Assembly: GCA_009741485.1 (NCBI GenBank)
Contig: CM019219.1
Location: forward strand, 30,005,081 to 30,069,080
Direction: 5' to 3'
Origin: Malurus cyaneus samueli
Lineage: Eukaryota > Chordata > Aves > Passeriformes > Maluridae
Length of the DNA stretch: 64,000 nt
Below are positions 10,046 through 23,263 of this stretch, piece by piece; the first letter of the stretch is position 1, and every line of letters begins with the position of its first letter. Both the position numbers and the translations under genes were made by a program. The notes beneath the pieces were generated by a model. That model searched no databases, was not told where the DNA came from, and was given only the letters and a program-made list of their open reading frames with translations.

Positions 10046-12635
10046 CTTGTAGGGATGGGAAATCAGGGCAGTCCCATGCTCTTCTTTACATAATCCCTGA
10101 AAAATTCCAATGAAAAGCAGAAGTTCCACAACTCTCAGGAGGCTCTGAAGGTCAGGAATGTGGTTTTGGATTTCATATCCTTTTAGGGCCAGAAGGAACC
10201 ATCCAGATCAATTAATCCTCAGAAGCCCAAATGCAAACCCCAAACCCCCTTTCTCCCTATGCCCAGTCAAACTTAAAGCTTCTCCAACAGAACAAGATCC
10301 CTTTCCAAACGAGGAAGGAACATGGGAAGGGGACAGAGCTGCTGTCACAGCTGTCACTGAGCAGTCTGTCCTAGTGACTGATAAAGGCAGCAGAGGGAGC
10401 CCTGCAATCCCTCAGCACTTCACCAGTCCCACAGGATCTGACCCTATAGTGAGGAATTCCACTGAGAAAGCTTCATGGGATATTCCCTGTTAAGGCCAAC
10501 ACACCACAAGGTGTTAAAAATCTACATAAGAAATGTTCTCTGCAGCATGCTTTGTTGCAGCATGGAAATAAAACCATTCCGATTTCACCTCATCCATAAC
10601 TCCCTTTCTAATGTTCCTCCCTGCCTTGGTCTCTTGGTTATATTTTAGGATATCCAATACCTCCTATTCTATGGATTAAAGAAATGGATTTTGTCATCCA
10701 TTCCCAGCTTTTCAATTCCTATTATTAGAATCCAAACACTGCAAATGCCACCCAAAAAATGGGGAATTTCAAATGCATCCTCAAGGCCTCGGAGGGGATG
10801 TTTAAAACCATAGAGGCACAAACCCAGCAGTTGCTCAAGTAGGAGCAATCCCATTTCCCAAGGGAAATAAACCCCCCCAAAAAACCCCACATCCATATCT
10901 TGGGAGGGTCTGGGGATGGGAGGAGGATCACCACATCTTCACGTTTGACCTTTGCTTTAAACTGGGTTTTACTGCCTGATCCCATTGCTGGAGGTCTCCC
11001 ATTTGATATTCCCAGCATTCCAAGCCTGCGGGCCATTCCTTGGATGGCCACAGGTGTCTCCATGACCACATGTTCCCTTCATTTTTTTATTTTTTTTTTT
11101 CATAATTATTCCCTGGCCGGACTCTCTCAGGAGGGCCTGCATGCCAACCTCGTCCCAGATTCCAGCAGGTGTCACTGTGGGCAATGCTATGGGAAAATCC
11201 AGAGGGGAAGAAGTTGGAATCAAAGGCAAAACACCCAGCAAGTTAATGAATATTTGGGTTTTTCCTTGATAGAATTGCTGATTGTATTTTTTTTTTTCAT
11301 TTTTACAGATAAAAAGGCGCTGTCTGTGTTCACTGCTTCGGGGTTAAAGAGTGGAAATCATGGAATGTTTTCCAGTCAGCACCAGGTTGGATTTTCTTTC
11401 TAGGGCTCATTCCCACCAAAATTAGCCCATTAGCCCGTCTGTCACTAGGAATATGTGGGTGAGAATTAAGGAAGTGGGAATGTGCTGAACGAATTCCCAG
11501 GAGGAGATGTCCAAAAAACCAGAGATCCACATGCTTTCCTTCCAAACTTCTCCCAAAAAAATCCAGCACAGAAAGCAAAGCCTTCAGCACCAAACAGGAC
11601 CCTCATCCGTGGGGGAATCCATCCCAAAAATCACTCGGCTCAAGCTGTCAAGAGCACTCCTTGGGAAGAGGGGCTTGAGCTGAGCCACCACAGTAAAACC
11701 CACCCAATTCCCAAATTTTAATTCAATTTCAGTCAAAATTAATTCACTGGATTTGTTCCACACAGGAAGGGAAGGGCAACCACCAACCCCTCCATGTCAA
11801 TCTGTCTGCAGCAAATAAATGCCTGGAAAAGCAGATTCCATGGGTTCCTTGCCCCAGCATTGCTGCAAAGCATCTAAAAACTGGGAACAGTAAACAAACA
11901 GATATTGAGAAATTAGGAACAAGGCTGCATCAGGGAAGAGATGACTTGGAACTCCTGAGTTGTCCCCTATGACCTCTCCATTGTCCCAGGAGCCAGCAAA
12001 AAATCCACATCCATCCTGCGTGTCTTTAATAGAGCCAGCAAATCCACCAGGGCAAATAATAAATTATGGATTTGTTTAAATCCTTTCTTTTCCTATTCTG
12101 TGAAACCCTGGAAAAGATCTTAAGATTACAACACAAAAATGGTTTGTTTTTCTTTTTTCCTTTCTTTCGTAGCCGTGACAGATCAGCTGGACAATCCGCT
12201 TAGAGAGCATAAAAATATCTCCCAGCTAGGCCAGAGCTGGGTTTAATCCAGCTGGAAACAGGGAATATTTAAATCCAAACACCTGCATAACCAGAGAGGG
12301 GCAGCTTTATAAATTAACATTTTATTGGTGACCTCCTGAAAACCTGATCATCCACTCAATGCACCACGGCTGAAAATAATTAAAAAAAAAATTAAAGAAA
12401 ATCCTGGGATGAAGCAAATTTTGCAAAGTTTTTTTTCTCCTCGATGCTGCCTTTGCCACGTGTCCTGCTGGTGATCATGGCACTGCTGGACTGGCTTTTC
12501 CCACCACTGGGAGGTTGATTGAGGAGAAGGAGGTGCCCAAGGAAGGAGGGGAAAGCTGGAAAAGTGTTGGAAAGGACAGTGTTATTCAAGGAGGCTGCTG
12601 GGAAACAGGAAAATGAAAAACACTCTTGGAGGATG

Positions 12636-12838
12636 TGTGGTTTGGGTTGGAAGGGACATTGAGGATCATCCAGTGCCACCCCTGCCATGGCAGGGACACC
12701 TCCCACTGTCCCAGGCTGCTCCCAGCCCCAATGTCCAGCCTGGCCTTGGGCACTGCCAGGGATCCAGGGGCAGCCACAGCTTCTCTGGGCACCCTGTGCC
12801 AGGGCCTGCCCACCCTCCCAGGGAACAATTCCTTCCCT
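12636..12838 (-). mobile_element. CR1 3' half, one part of a split element
   Basis: This is a near-consensus copy of the window's young CR1 group, from the 3' end (tttgggttggaagggacatt) through the ccatggcagggacacctccc core to gggaacaattccttccct. It stops inside the element at about 12838. The segment at 13512-13712 resumes in the opposite orientation at precisely the complementary breakpoint. Confidence 0.93.
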
Positions 12839-13511
12839 GACAGCTGAGAAAATCTCCTTACAACTCCCAGCTCCCACCCTCCTGGTTGTCCTTTGGGATC
12901 CTCGTGGAGATTTTCATGAATCCATGTGCCAGATGCAATTCCCCAGCTGGGGTGCTCTGGCCTAACTCCAGAGAGTTTTACAACCCACACTTGAAAGAAA
13001 ACCAACAACCCAGCTCCTCTGCTTGGGGTTTAGAGCCCAGAGCCCAGGGCAGGGGGACTTCTGTCAGGAAATGAAATGTTAATGAACCTCCCTGTCTCCA
13101 GAGGAATCCAGCTTTCCATGGAAAGCCAATGGAAAAAGATCCCTCTGATACCACTGGGATTTTAAGCCTGAGTAGAAGCTGCTTCTTGAGAGGTTTCAAA
13201 ATTAATTCCTTAAATCTCAGTTAAAAGGAGATCATTCCCTGCCAGGAAAAAGCTGCTCATTGCACCTGACACAAACACCCCACAGGTCCCACCAGGAAAA
13301 GACCTGAAGGCCCTACACGTGCGCCAAAGGCATGGAATGCCAGGAAATGCCTTTTCATGTGTTCAGCAAAAGGATTTTATTGGGAAAAAACAGGAGGAGG
13401 TTGATGTTATATCAAATGGGAAGAAATGGCAACAGAGATTTCTCACCCCTCTGGCAGTGGGGTGTCTACTCTGGGATGTGGAGCTGCTGGAACAAACCCA
13501 CTGAGCAGTTC

Positions 13512-13712
13512 AAGTCTGGAGCCAGGCTGGGAGAGCTGGGGGTGCTCACCTGGAGAGGAGAAGGGTCCAGGGAGAGCTCAGAGCCCCTGCCAGGGCCTAA
13601 AGGGGCTCCAGGAGAGCTGGAGAGGGACTGGGGACAAGGGATGGAGGGACAGGACACAGGGAATGGGGTCACACTGCCAGAGGGCAGGGATGGATGGGAT
13701 ATTGGGATATAC
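13512..13712 (+). mobile_element. CR1 internal segment, reciprocal to the 12.6-kb copy
   Basis: The segment runs in sense orientation from ctggagccaggctgggagag through gggtcacactgccagagggc to gatgggatattggga, where homology stops. The 3' part normally following (aggaattgttccctgggagg) is absent here and is found inverted at 12636-12838. The full-length comparison copy is at 15968-16425. Confidence 0.93.
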
Positions 13713-15405
13713 AGAAGAAATGACAGTCCTGAAGTTTTTCTTATTGGTAGCCCCTGCTAACAGTAAGTTTTGCAAAATTGTGTGGAAGAAAAACCCCAAT
13801 CCTGCCCCATTTGTCCCACTGCAGGAGAACAGAGGATGGCCAATAAACACACCCAGGGATGGCCACATGTCTGCAGGAACCAGGGAATACTGAATTCCTT
13901 TCCTATGGTGACACAAGCAGGAGCTTATTCTTATTCCCTTCAAGGGGTCAGTGCCCACAGTAAAGAAAACCAAAAGTGAAACAGCTCCAAAGACCACCTT
14001 TTATCCCAATCCAGGTGCAAGAGCAGCTTGTGCCACCGAGTCCTTCACTGTATTCCTGCACTCTGCTTTTCCCAGCTGCATTTGATTTCCTAATGCTTTT
14101 TTTTCCACAAAAAGCTTTTTTCTCCTGGTGCACCTGCAAACCCAGAGCTGCTGTGTTTCCATGAGCATCATTTGAAAAATTAATGGAAGTACAACTCCAG
14201 TCAAAATTTAGTCTAGTCAAAATTTAGTCCCTCTGTGATGGAGCAAGTAGTGACTGAAGCTGTTCTGATGCCTCCACAGACAGCATCCCCCTACTCGGTC
14301 CCACAATTCCTTTAGTAAACACACCCCAGAGTGCTTCCTTGGGGGGCAGAGATAAACAAAAAACATTAAAATATTTTTTCTTCACCAAAATCTTTTACTC
14401 TTCCCTGTTTATTTTACATTCTCCCTCAAATCTGATTTATGGCTCTGTATCAGATCAGTATCACCTTTGGTGCTGGCAGAACCTGCAGGGTGGACCAGGC
14501 ATCTGGTTCCCTTTATCCAAGAGCAATCCTCACCCCTAAATAAGCCAAAAAAACATTACTAATCCTATGGAAAGCTAATTAATTTTGCACATTTCCCCTG
14601 TTCTATTCACTGTTGCCACATGATTCCACATAAAAGCAGGCCAGTGTTCTGTTAATTAAACAGAGGCATCCCAAGCACTTGTGATCCATATTAATTGGAC
14701 AGTGTGGAGCAGGAGGGATGCTTGGCATCTCTGCAGGAAGGCCCAGGACAGTTTTGAAAGCTGAATCAAGCCACGAAATTTCCTCTAAGATCCCCTTCTC
14801 CAGCAGGAGCCACAACAGAAGAAGCTCCATAAGCAACAGGGAAGAATTTTTGGGTTATTTTTTACCATTTGTGCCTTATGAAATTAATTCTTTAATTGGG
14901 ATTTTTTAAAAAAGGGAAGAAAAAAGAGACAAAGGCTGGCAAGCAGCACTCAAGACATCAATGGAGCTGCAGAAGTGGCTGCAGCCAGGAGCTGTGATCC
15001 CAGATTTCAGAGCTGCAGGAGCCCCACTCCCATCCCTGGCACCCTCTGCCTGTGGGGTTGAACACATTTCTGCCTCTGCTGCTGGTCCAGGCTTTCACTG
15101 GGAGCCATGGTCAGACTGCCTAGGGCTGGCACTCAGACCTCAGCAGTGCATTCAATTCCATACAAATTCGGAATATTCACACTCCCAGTGAAATAATTCC
15201 CAAAATGCACATGGGGAGATGTGGGAATGGCATTCACAGCATTCCCAGGCTCTAACTGCTTTCCAGGTAATCCAGGACTAGTTACTGAAGTGGTTTCCAG
15301 CAGGATTTAGGGCAATTAACCATATTTCTGTTCTATTTAAGTATCTATTTATATTGCAAATGTAATAAATACAATATATTTCAATGTGTTATAAAAAATT
15401 ATCAG

Positions 15406-15525
15406 AGAATCATGGAATGGTTGGGGTTGAAAACTATTTTAAAGTCCATCCCTGTGCCATGAGCAAGGACACCTTCCACCATGCCAGGGTGCTCCAAGCC
15501 TTGGCCAACCTAGCCTGGAACACTT
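15406..15525 (-). mobile_element. CR1 3'-end fragment
   Basis: It begins aatcatggaatggttggggt and continues with diverged caaggacaccttccaccatg and gctccaagccttggccaacc blocks. This is a reverse-oriented, moderately old CR1 end. Confidence 0.75.
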
Positions 15526-15536
15526 GAATTTCTATA

Positions 15537-15645
15537 AATCCAACAAGATATATTAAATAATAATAAATAATATAAATATAAATACAATATAATAATAAAA
15601 TAAAAAATATAAAATGTATTTATATATAAATACATACACATAAAT
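15537..15645. repeat. AT-rich microsatellite (TAA/TAAA type)
   Basis: About 110 bp consists almost entirely of A and T in variants of taa, taaa and tata, next to the older CR1 fragment. Such tails often grow beside retrotransposon insertions. Confidence 0.85.
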
Positions 15646-15967
15646 GGCGGTGCTGTCTTGAGTTCTGAACACATATTAAACACAACAATGCAGCTGACAA
15701 AGTTGAGACCTGACACAATCAGCCCAAAAAGCTGATCTGCAGTGGTTTGGGAAGTAATTCCAAGTGCCTTTGTTACTTGCTCTCACTCCAGCTGCTCCAA
15801 TTCCCACCCACAATGTCTTCGGTGGATTACCAGGCTAAATTCCAGACAGTGAAGGAACAGCGAGGGCACAGGATTAGGAAATGCAGGAGATGAAAATGTC
15901 AGCAAGACCTGAATTCAACCTTCTGCTGTGCATCTGTAACTACAGAACTTCTAAATCTCTGATGATT

Positions 15968-16425
15968 CTGTCTGGGGCACCAACAGCAACAGGACCTGGA
16001 GCTGCTGGAGAGTCCAGAAGAGCCATGGAGATGCTCCAGAGCTGGAGCCCCTCTGCTCTGGAGCCAGGCTGGGAGAGCTGGGGGTGCTCACCTGGAGAGG
16101 AGAAGGATCCAGGAGAGCTGGAGAGGGACTGGGGACAAGGGATGGAGGGAAAGGACACAGGGAATGGGGTCACACTGCCAGAGGGCAGGGACAGATGGGA
16201 TATTGGGAAGGAATTGTTCCTGGGAGGGTGGGCAGGCCCTGGCACAGGGTGCCCAGAGAAGCTGTAGCTGCCCCTGGATCCCTGGCAGTGCCCAAGGCCA
16301 GGCTGGACATTGGGGCTGGGAGCAGCCTGGGACAGTGGGAGGTGTCCCTGCCATGGCAGGGGTGGGATGGGATGATCCTCAATGTCCCCTCTAAACCCAA
16401 ACCAGTCTGGGATTGGTTACTGCAA
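15968..16425 (+). mobile_element. CR1 fragment, longest copy of the young group
   Basis: It runs from ctgtctggggcaccaacagc through gagccatggagatgctccag, the ctggagccaggctgggagag block and the gggtcacactgccagagggc block to the ccatggcaggggtgggatgg and aaacccaaaccagtctggga end. It serves as a reference for the truncated copies at 12.6, 13.5, 23.1, 31.6, 44.2 and 52.8 kb. It corresponds to the last part of CR1 ORF2 and the 3' UTR; no intact ORF remains. Confidence 0.95.
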
Positions 16426-17994
16426 CTGCCCCAGGACCTCTGAATTCCTGCTTCCTTCCCCTTTCCTGAAAATCCTACACAATTCAGTGGAGCTGGGACA
16501 GATGTTTGGGCAGGTAACAGCTCCATCCCTGACATCCAGGCCAATGGATCCTTCCTTTAAACAGGATTAGGAGTTTGTAGCTGGCGAGCAAAATTTAGAA
16601 GAAACAGCTGTAGGCACAATGAAGAATTTCAGGTCAAATGGAAAAGTTTGCAAGATCCTGAGCACCTGATAGCAGCTTCAGAAGAGAAGAGGTCAAGCAA
16701 CCTTAATGACACCTATTGGTACCTAAACCCCTAATCTGGGATGGAAATCCTACAAGGATAAAAGTTCTACATTTGAATGGTGCAGGGAATAACCCTAAAG
16801 AGGAAAAACACTGTCAGGATGTGAAACAACTTAAGGACAGTGAAGAAATCCTAATTTTGTGCCACAAAAAAAATACCCCAAAAACCAGAAAAGAAGGAGG
16901 GAAGAAGAGGGAGAGGGGGAGATGCCAGCCCAGATCTCTGCATGCCACCCATGCCCACCAAAAGCTCATCCCACTCCTCTGCCATGCCAGGAACAGATTC
17001 CCCATCCTATTCCCTTCAGGATTTAATTCCATTTAGCAAATGGAATTATCCAGAAACTCTGAATTTATTGGCAATGTTGGTGCCACCCAGATAAACCCCG
17101 GGTGAGCCAGCAGACACATTTTTTTATGCAATATTAACAATTCCATGCTCCAGAGGGGTTTTTCCAACACTTCAGAGGTGAAACTTATTGTAAGGGGGCT
17201 GTAGCCAGGTGGGAGTTTATATCTAAATACATAGACCAGAGAGTGATTTTTTTTTTGTTTTTAATTTCTGTAAAACACAGCCCATTCCAAGACAAACCCA
17301 GAGGAAATAAGGCTGGTTCCAATCAGGAAACTGGGAGCATCCACCCTCAAAATCCAGATTTATTCCCCACAAATGCTGCTTTTGTGCCTCATTTCTTCTC
17401 TGCTATTTATTAAGTCTTTTCTTCCCCCTTCCATGAAACTTTAAGCATCCCTGGAAAAGTTTTAGGGCCTTTATTCTCCTCCTCAACTCTTGATAAGGAG
17501 CTTAATGCTGGTGATGTGATCCAAGCAAATTCTGTTTGGGAGTGGGGTTTTGAGATAGGCAAATGGAATTCACTGCAGAGGGAGTTCATTTCCCTTTTTA
17601 TCCCCCTAAATCAGAGCATTCCCTGGCAGTAAAGGGAATAAAGCTTATCTGTGAATATGCAGTTATTCAGGGTGACAAACAGCTGATTTGTTGGAGCCAC
17701 AGGATTTATCTGGGCACTAAATAAAAAGGCAGAAATGGAACAATGCCCCAGCAAAGCTTGGAAAAAAGGAATTCAAATCAATGTAGTGTCAGCAGCGTCT
17801 TCCCTCCAAATCCACAGGAACGTCTTCCCTGATAGAGAGGTGAGGATGAGGAGAACCAAGCAGGAATGAAAAAATTACTGCCACACACATTTCCTGCACT
17901 TAAATCACCTTTTGGAAGGGTTTATTAATGGCTTTCTGGGATATTGAACCACTTGGAATTCCTCAGGCGCAGAAGGGAGCATTGTGGGAGTGAA

Positions 17995-18235
17995 ATATGG
18001 GGGGGATCTGTGATGCAAACCAAGTATTTTCCATCCACTTATGAGGCAAGGTGGGGGCATTGGGTTTTTTTGGGTAGGGTGCAGGTTGGAGGCTTTTGTT
18101 TGGTGTTTTATAGGGGGGTTTTGTGGTGTTTTGTGTTTTTTGGGGAGGTTGTTGTGGTTCTGGGGGGGTTTCCCAGAGGTGTGGGGTTTGTTTTTTTTGT
18201 TTGGTGTTTTGTGGGTGATTTCTTTGCTGTTTTAA
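17995..18235. repeat. G/T-rich low-complexity segment with a G-quadruplex motif
   Basis: The plus strand is almost pure G and T over about 190 bp, with many ggg and tttt runs. At 18053-18079 four G-runs are spaced G5-N4-G3-N7-G3-N2-G3, which satisfies the usual G-quadruplex pattern. The PRKG1 pre-mRNA, read from the other strand, is C/A-rich here, and the segment begins about 460 nt downstream of the domain-B exon's donor. Confidence 0.85.
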
Positions 18236-18667
18236 ATAAAGACTGATTAAAAGCCTGACCCTAACAAGACCCCGGTTAAAGCCAGGTAGGCAAAGCCCAG
18301 CTCCATCCCAGCATCTCAACACTGCTGGAACTCTTCCCAGAGTACCTTTTCCACGACACCTTTGAAACACCCTCCAGCCTGGGAGTCCCATCAAATCTGA
18401 AATGAGACCATGTTCTCACAATCCCCTCGTCCCCATCACTGATCCAGGGGCTGGAGAAGGTCATTCCCTTCTGGACAGCACAGGAAATCATGGTTTTGCT
18501 CCCCAGCTGGATACAAAAATCCAATTAAAATATATACAAACCCTGTTCAAAACTGGATTAATTTTCCCCACAGCTCCTCATGGCTTTGTTGTGCTGCCAC
18601 AACTGGGGAGCTGCTCCTTGGGGAAAAGGAGAGACCTGGATATTGCCAGCAGAAGGTTCTGAACTCA

Positions 18668-18781
<114 letters not shown>

Positions 18782-18865
18782 TTAGCGGATCCCTTTATCA
18801 TGGACACAAACCTAGCTGCTTTTCTCCTGTCTTCCTAGAAGATTTTTCCTTCATCCCTGGTGACA

Positions 18866-18897
18866 GAAAAAAAAAAATAAAAAAAAAAAAAAATACA
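18866..18897. repeat. A-rich tract (T-rich on the PRKG1 sense strand)
   Basis: A run of about 30 bases is nearly all A on the plus strand. On the PRKG1 strand it is a poly-T tract followed by ctgtcaccag, resembling a splice acceptor about 98 nt upstream of the domain-B exon. Confidence 0.9.
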
Positions 18898-19701
18898 TAG
18901 AAATCTGCTCCTTTTCTGGCAGCCAGAATGGATTTGGTGATGTGGGAGAATACAGGAATAAAGCCCTGGAGAGCCACCCCTGAAGCTGGTGATCAACAAA
19001 GGATCCATTGAGGATCTACTGGAACTCCTCTGTGCCACAAACCTGCTCTGTCACATTCCTTCCTGGTCTGCTCGGCCCCCCAGAAATAAAATCCAACACC
19101 AAAAAGGGCAAGGAAAATCAGCCCCAAGCAGTCCCAGATCAAAGAGTGGAACCACAGCTGGATGGAGCAAGGGCAGAGCATGGAGCTGGGCAGCCCTAAG
19201 CCACCACCCAGCCACTTAGGGAGTTACTGAAGACCTTCTGGCAACTTTACAGCCAAATTTGTGGCTTGTCTTTGGCCAAAAAGGTGAGGTCATCCCTTGC
19301 TTGGCAGCATTTCCCTCAGCCTGGGCCAGCCTGGGATGAGAGGGCCATAGAGAGTCCACAGGACTGAGACCTGATTCAGTCTGGGATGGGAGAAAGGACA
19401 GGATTTGGGTCCCCAAACCTCCAGGGAGAGCCCTGGCCTTGAAGCTGTATCTCCACAGGCTCACAGCCCAGGGCGCTGTGGAATGTCCTCCTTGAGACCA
19501 GAGCCATCAGACGCCCAGAGCAGCCTGACCTGGGGCTGCACCTCCAGATGTCCCTTCCATTCTCACACAGGCTGTGATATGCAATACTCTGGATTCTCAT
19601 CCTCTGCTTTCCTTAAAAACCTGACACCCATCAATATTCCAGGCGGTGCTGAAGGAAACACACCGACACAACGTAAATGTCACCCAAAATAGTCATTGTC
19701 C

Positions 19702-20095
19702 TGGAAGTGCCCCAAGGCCAGGCTCACTGCTTGGAGTGCTCTGGGATGGTGGAAGTGTCCCTGCCCAGGGCAGAGGGTGGGATAGGATGGGATTTAAGGA
19801 GCAAAGGAGCTCTGCGGGGACCTTGTGGCCTGCACAACTCCCTGACAGGAGGGGACAGCCGGGGGTCGGGCTCTGCTCCAGGAACAGGGCGGACAGGGAA
19901 CGGCTCAGGCTGGGCCAGGGGAGGCTCAGGGTGGACATCAGCAGGAATTTCTGCATGGAAAGGGTGCTCAGGCCTTGGCAGGGGCTGCCCAGGGAGAAGC
20001 AGCATTCTTGGAGGGATTTAACAGCCATGGAACCTGGGGACATGGGGGAGTGCTGCCCTTGGCAGTGCTGAGGGAAGAGCTCGACTCCATCCTCC
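19702..20095 (+). mobile_element. Mosaic CR1 made of at least two subfamilies
   Basis: The first part (19702-19795) has the caaggccaggctcactgctt and agtgtccctgcccagggcag sequence of one CR1 group and stops at gggatttaag. It is followed directly by gagcaaaggagctctgcggg, the internal region of a second group (also at 25.0 and 56.1 kb), up to about 19998. A third type of 3' region follows (gagggatttaacagccatgg to gctcgactccatcctccagg). Confidence 0.85.
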
Positions 20096-21571
20096 AGGTA
20101 TGTTCCAAGCTACATTATTCTCTGACCATTTACCCTTTTCTCAATCAAAACCAAGTAGCTCCAGCTGAATCTATTTAATGATAACAAGACAAAGCTGGCC
20201 AGATAAATGGAGAAAAATATCACCTTTTATGCTCTCAACAACAGCTTTTTCTCTTTAGGAGGAGCACTTTTATTACTAGGAGCACGTGGAGCCTCATTTT
20301 AATGGGAGCAAACCATGAGCTGGAAAGCACTTCTGTGATGGCTGGGCCTAAGCATCAAATGAAAGCTCATTATAGCAATTCCAGCATTCCCAAATGAGGA
20401 ATAAACTTAGGAGAGAAGATAGCAGCCCCAGATAAGTGGACAGATTTTAGTGTGGTTGCACCATCACACTGCCAAACTGGGGGAAAATCCATCAGAGGAT
20501 ATTTTTAATGGATAATTACACCTGTGCAATAGTAAGGGAGGGTAGTGAAACACATCTATAACAGATCAAATCCATAAAAAGACAGGGAAATAGACCCTAA
20601 GTTCTTAAATTCCAAATCTTACCATGAGAACAGCCTGAAACTTTAACTCTGCAGTGTAACAAGAAAAGCAGTTTCTTGACAGAACAAACTCCAACTGCAG
20701 CACACCACGGAATTACACCATTAATATCCCACATTTAGGGGGGTTTATGGCAGGCCAGAATCCCCCTGAGCAGCCAGAAGTGACATAACAGCCAAATATT
20801 AGAGTGTTTTTGATAAGAAAAGAGCAAGATTTTATTGACCTTGATTCTCCAGGTCAATAAAAACCCACCTCTGCTCTCCACAGGATGGCGTTAAATGGAG
20901 TCATAAACCAGAGTCTTGATTCCAAGAGCTGCCTGGATTATGGATGGAATTGTGTACAAGAATGAGTGTTTTCCCAGATTGTTTCCAGGTGGATATTTGC
21001 CCTGAAAGGCAAATGGAGCCTCAGCTCTCCAGGGAGAGCTTAGAGCAAAACAGCCAAGCTGCAAATTGCTGAAAGTGGGAAAACACAGGGGAGGGAGGCA
21101 AACGGGAGCACAAAACTCCCAGGGAATCTTTGATCACCACAGCGAGAGGCAGGAAAGTTGTGTTTCCTTTTCTACAACTGTGTGAAAAAGCCTGAAACTC
21201 CAGAAGAGCAAACACGCAGCCCTTGAGCTGGGAGGTATTTAGGGCAGAAGAAATCACAGCAAATGCAGCTCCAGCCCTTCAAGGAATGATTGTTCTCCCC
21301 AACAAAGCACAATCAAACAAACCCTGACTTTCTCCAGAGAGTTCTTCTCCCACTGCTCCTTAAACCCCATCAATAATAAAGGTTTTAAAACAGCCCTGTC
21401 ATCTCCAGACAGTAACAATGCTACAGCCAGAAAAACAGATATTCTGGTATCCAATATTGAAAGTTCTCAATAAAGTTTAAACCTCATGACTTTTCTCCCT
21501 GTGTGCAGCACAAGAGTCACTTCATTCCTGCCTCTTTTTCCACAACCATCTCCTCCCTCTCTGCCCAGGAA

Positions 21572-21632
21572 AAGCTGGACTTGATGATCTTGGAAGATTT
21601 TTCCAGTTTAATGATTCTGATTCTATGGTAGC
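21572..21632 (+). mobile_element. CR1 3' terminus with tail
   Basis: The short piece ggacttgatgatcttggaag through tttaatgattctgattctat matches the CR1 3' end and the start of its octamer-type tail (ATTCTATG-like). Confidence 0.6.
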
Positions 21633-23050
21633 ATAAACAGAAACAAAAGCTGCCTCTCCCAACACGTTGGGGCTCCTTCTCCTCTGCTTACCCAGACTTT
21701 CAGCAGCTGCTTCTTATTCCATTCAATGAGGAGCAAATGCTCCACCTGCCCTGAATCCACTCCTTGGGATGAGGTTATGGAATCCAGCTGGATGTGGAAT
21801 GGAGAGAGTCACAACTGACCTTCTGCTCACCTGCAGCCCCTCTTTGCTCCTCCAAGTTCTTTAAGGTGATATGGGTGTTGGAAAGTATGGATAGCAAATT
21901 ATTTCTGCCTATTTGATAAGATTCCCCTGGCAACAGTACAGCCTGGGATCCAGAGGAAGATCCAGATCCCACAGAGGCAGCACATGAGGAGGCAAAGCAG
22001 ACCCCTGACTCCAGGGAATTGAGTTTTAACAGAAAATCCAATAAACTGGATGATTTAAATCCACCCACAAACAGGATTTTATCTGAGAGTGTGACTGCCA
22101 TCACAGGGGACAGGATGAGGAGCATCCCTGACTTTCTCCAGTCCCCCTGCCCCAACTCCTTGGACTGTGGGCAGGGACAAGAGGGGAGGTGACATTTTCC
22201 TGGCTGCACTGCCCACTGCTCAGCCACAGAACACTGTGCAGGGATGGCAGTGGCTGGCCCAGGAGCATTTCCTGTGTGGAATTGCTCCCTGTCTGGAGCG
22301 ATTCTGGCTGGCTCTGTACGTGACACGTTTTCCCAGAGAGCTCAACGTACCCAGCGCCAGCTGCCAAACTCGGGGACAGCAGCTGTGCTGAGCCATCCAT
22401 GGATTGATGGAAAATCAGGGAGATGCCCATCCCCTAGGAGGTGTGAAAAGTTGTGGCTCCATCCCTGGGGATTTGATCCTCTGACACACACGAGAGCCTG
22501 GCAGCACTCGTGGCTCTGCTCTGCCTCAGGATGGAAAAGCCACTGTTCACTCTCTAAATTCCTTTCAAGATGCATTCCCAAACTCTGGAAGGCTGTTCAG
22601 TGAGGGTGCTCATCCAGGGCAGTGACAGATGTTTCTCCAGCAACAAAACCTCTCTGGAACAAAACTTGCCTCTTTTATTGCTGCCTGGCACTGTGACAAT
22701 TGTTGTCACTGCTCTGTGTCTTGGGCCAGCTGGGTAAGGAGAACTTCAAATTCCAAAAACTCCAGGAAAAGGAAATTCAGGCTGGCTGACTTCCCTGAAA
22801 CTTTTTTTGGCAGCACCCAACTGGAATGAAGGCTGGAAAACACAAATGTCCTTCCTTAGCACACTTGGGATGCTCTCAGCCCTGTCTCAGCTCCGAAAGA
22901 ACTGAGGCACAAGCTGATCCTGGATTTGGGAGATCACCAAAAAATGGTGGTTTGGACAACTCAAGCTGTACAGTCAGCATCCTGCTGGACTCCCAACTGT
23001 GTCAGGGAGGGAATGCTGGCTCCATCGGGATCATGGCCATGATATCATGT

Positions 23051-23263
23051 CATGGAATCAGAGTGGCTGGGGTTGGAAGGGACCTTAAATCCCACCCAGT
23101 GCCACCCCTGCCATGGCAGGGACACCTCCCACTGTCCCAGGCTGCTCCCAGCCCCAATGTCCAGCCTGGCCTTGGGCACTGCCAGGGATCCAGGGGCAGC
23201 CACAGCTTCTCTGGGCACCCTGTGCCAGGGCCTGCCCACCCTCCCAGGGAACAATTCATTTTG
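23051..23263 (-). mobile_element. CR1 3' fragment, young group
   Basis: It starts with tggaatcagagtggctgggg, continues through the ccatggcagggacacctccc core and ends at ccctcccagggaacaattc. The core is nearly identical to the copies at 12.6, 16.2 and 31.7 kb. Its internal breakpoint is in the same 20-25-bp zone as several others. Confidence 0.95.
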
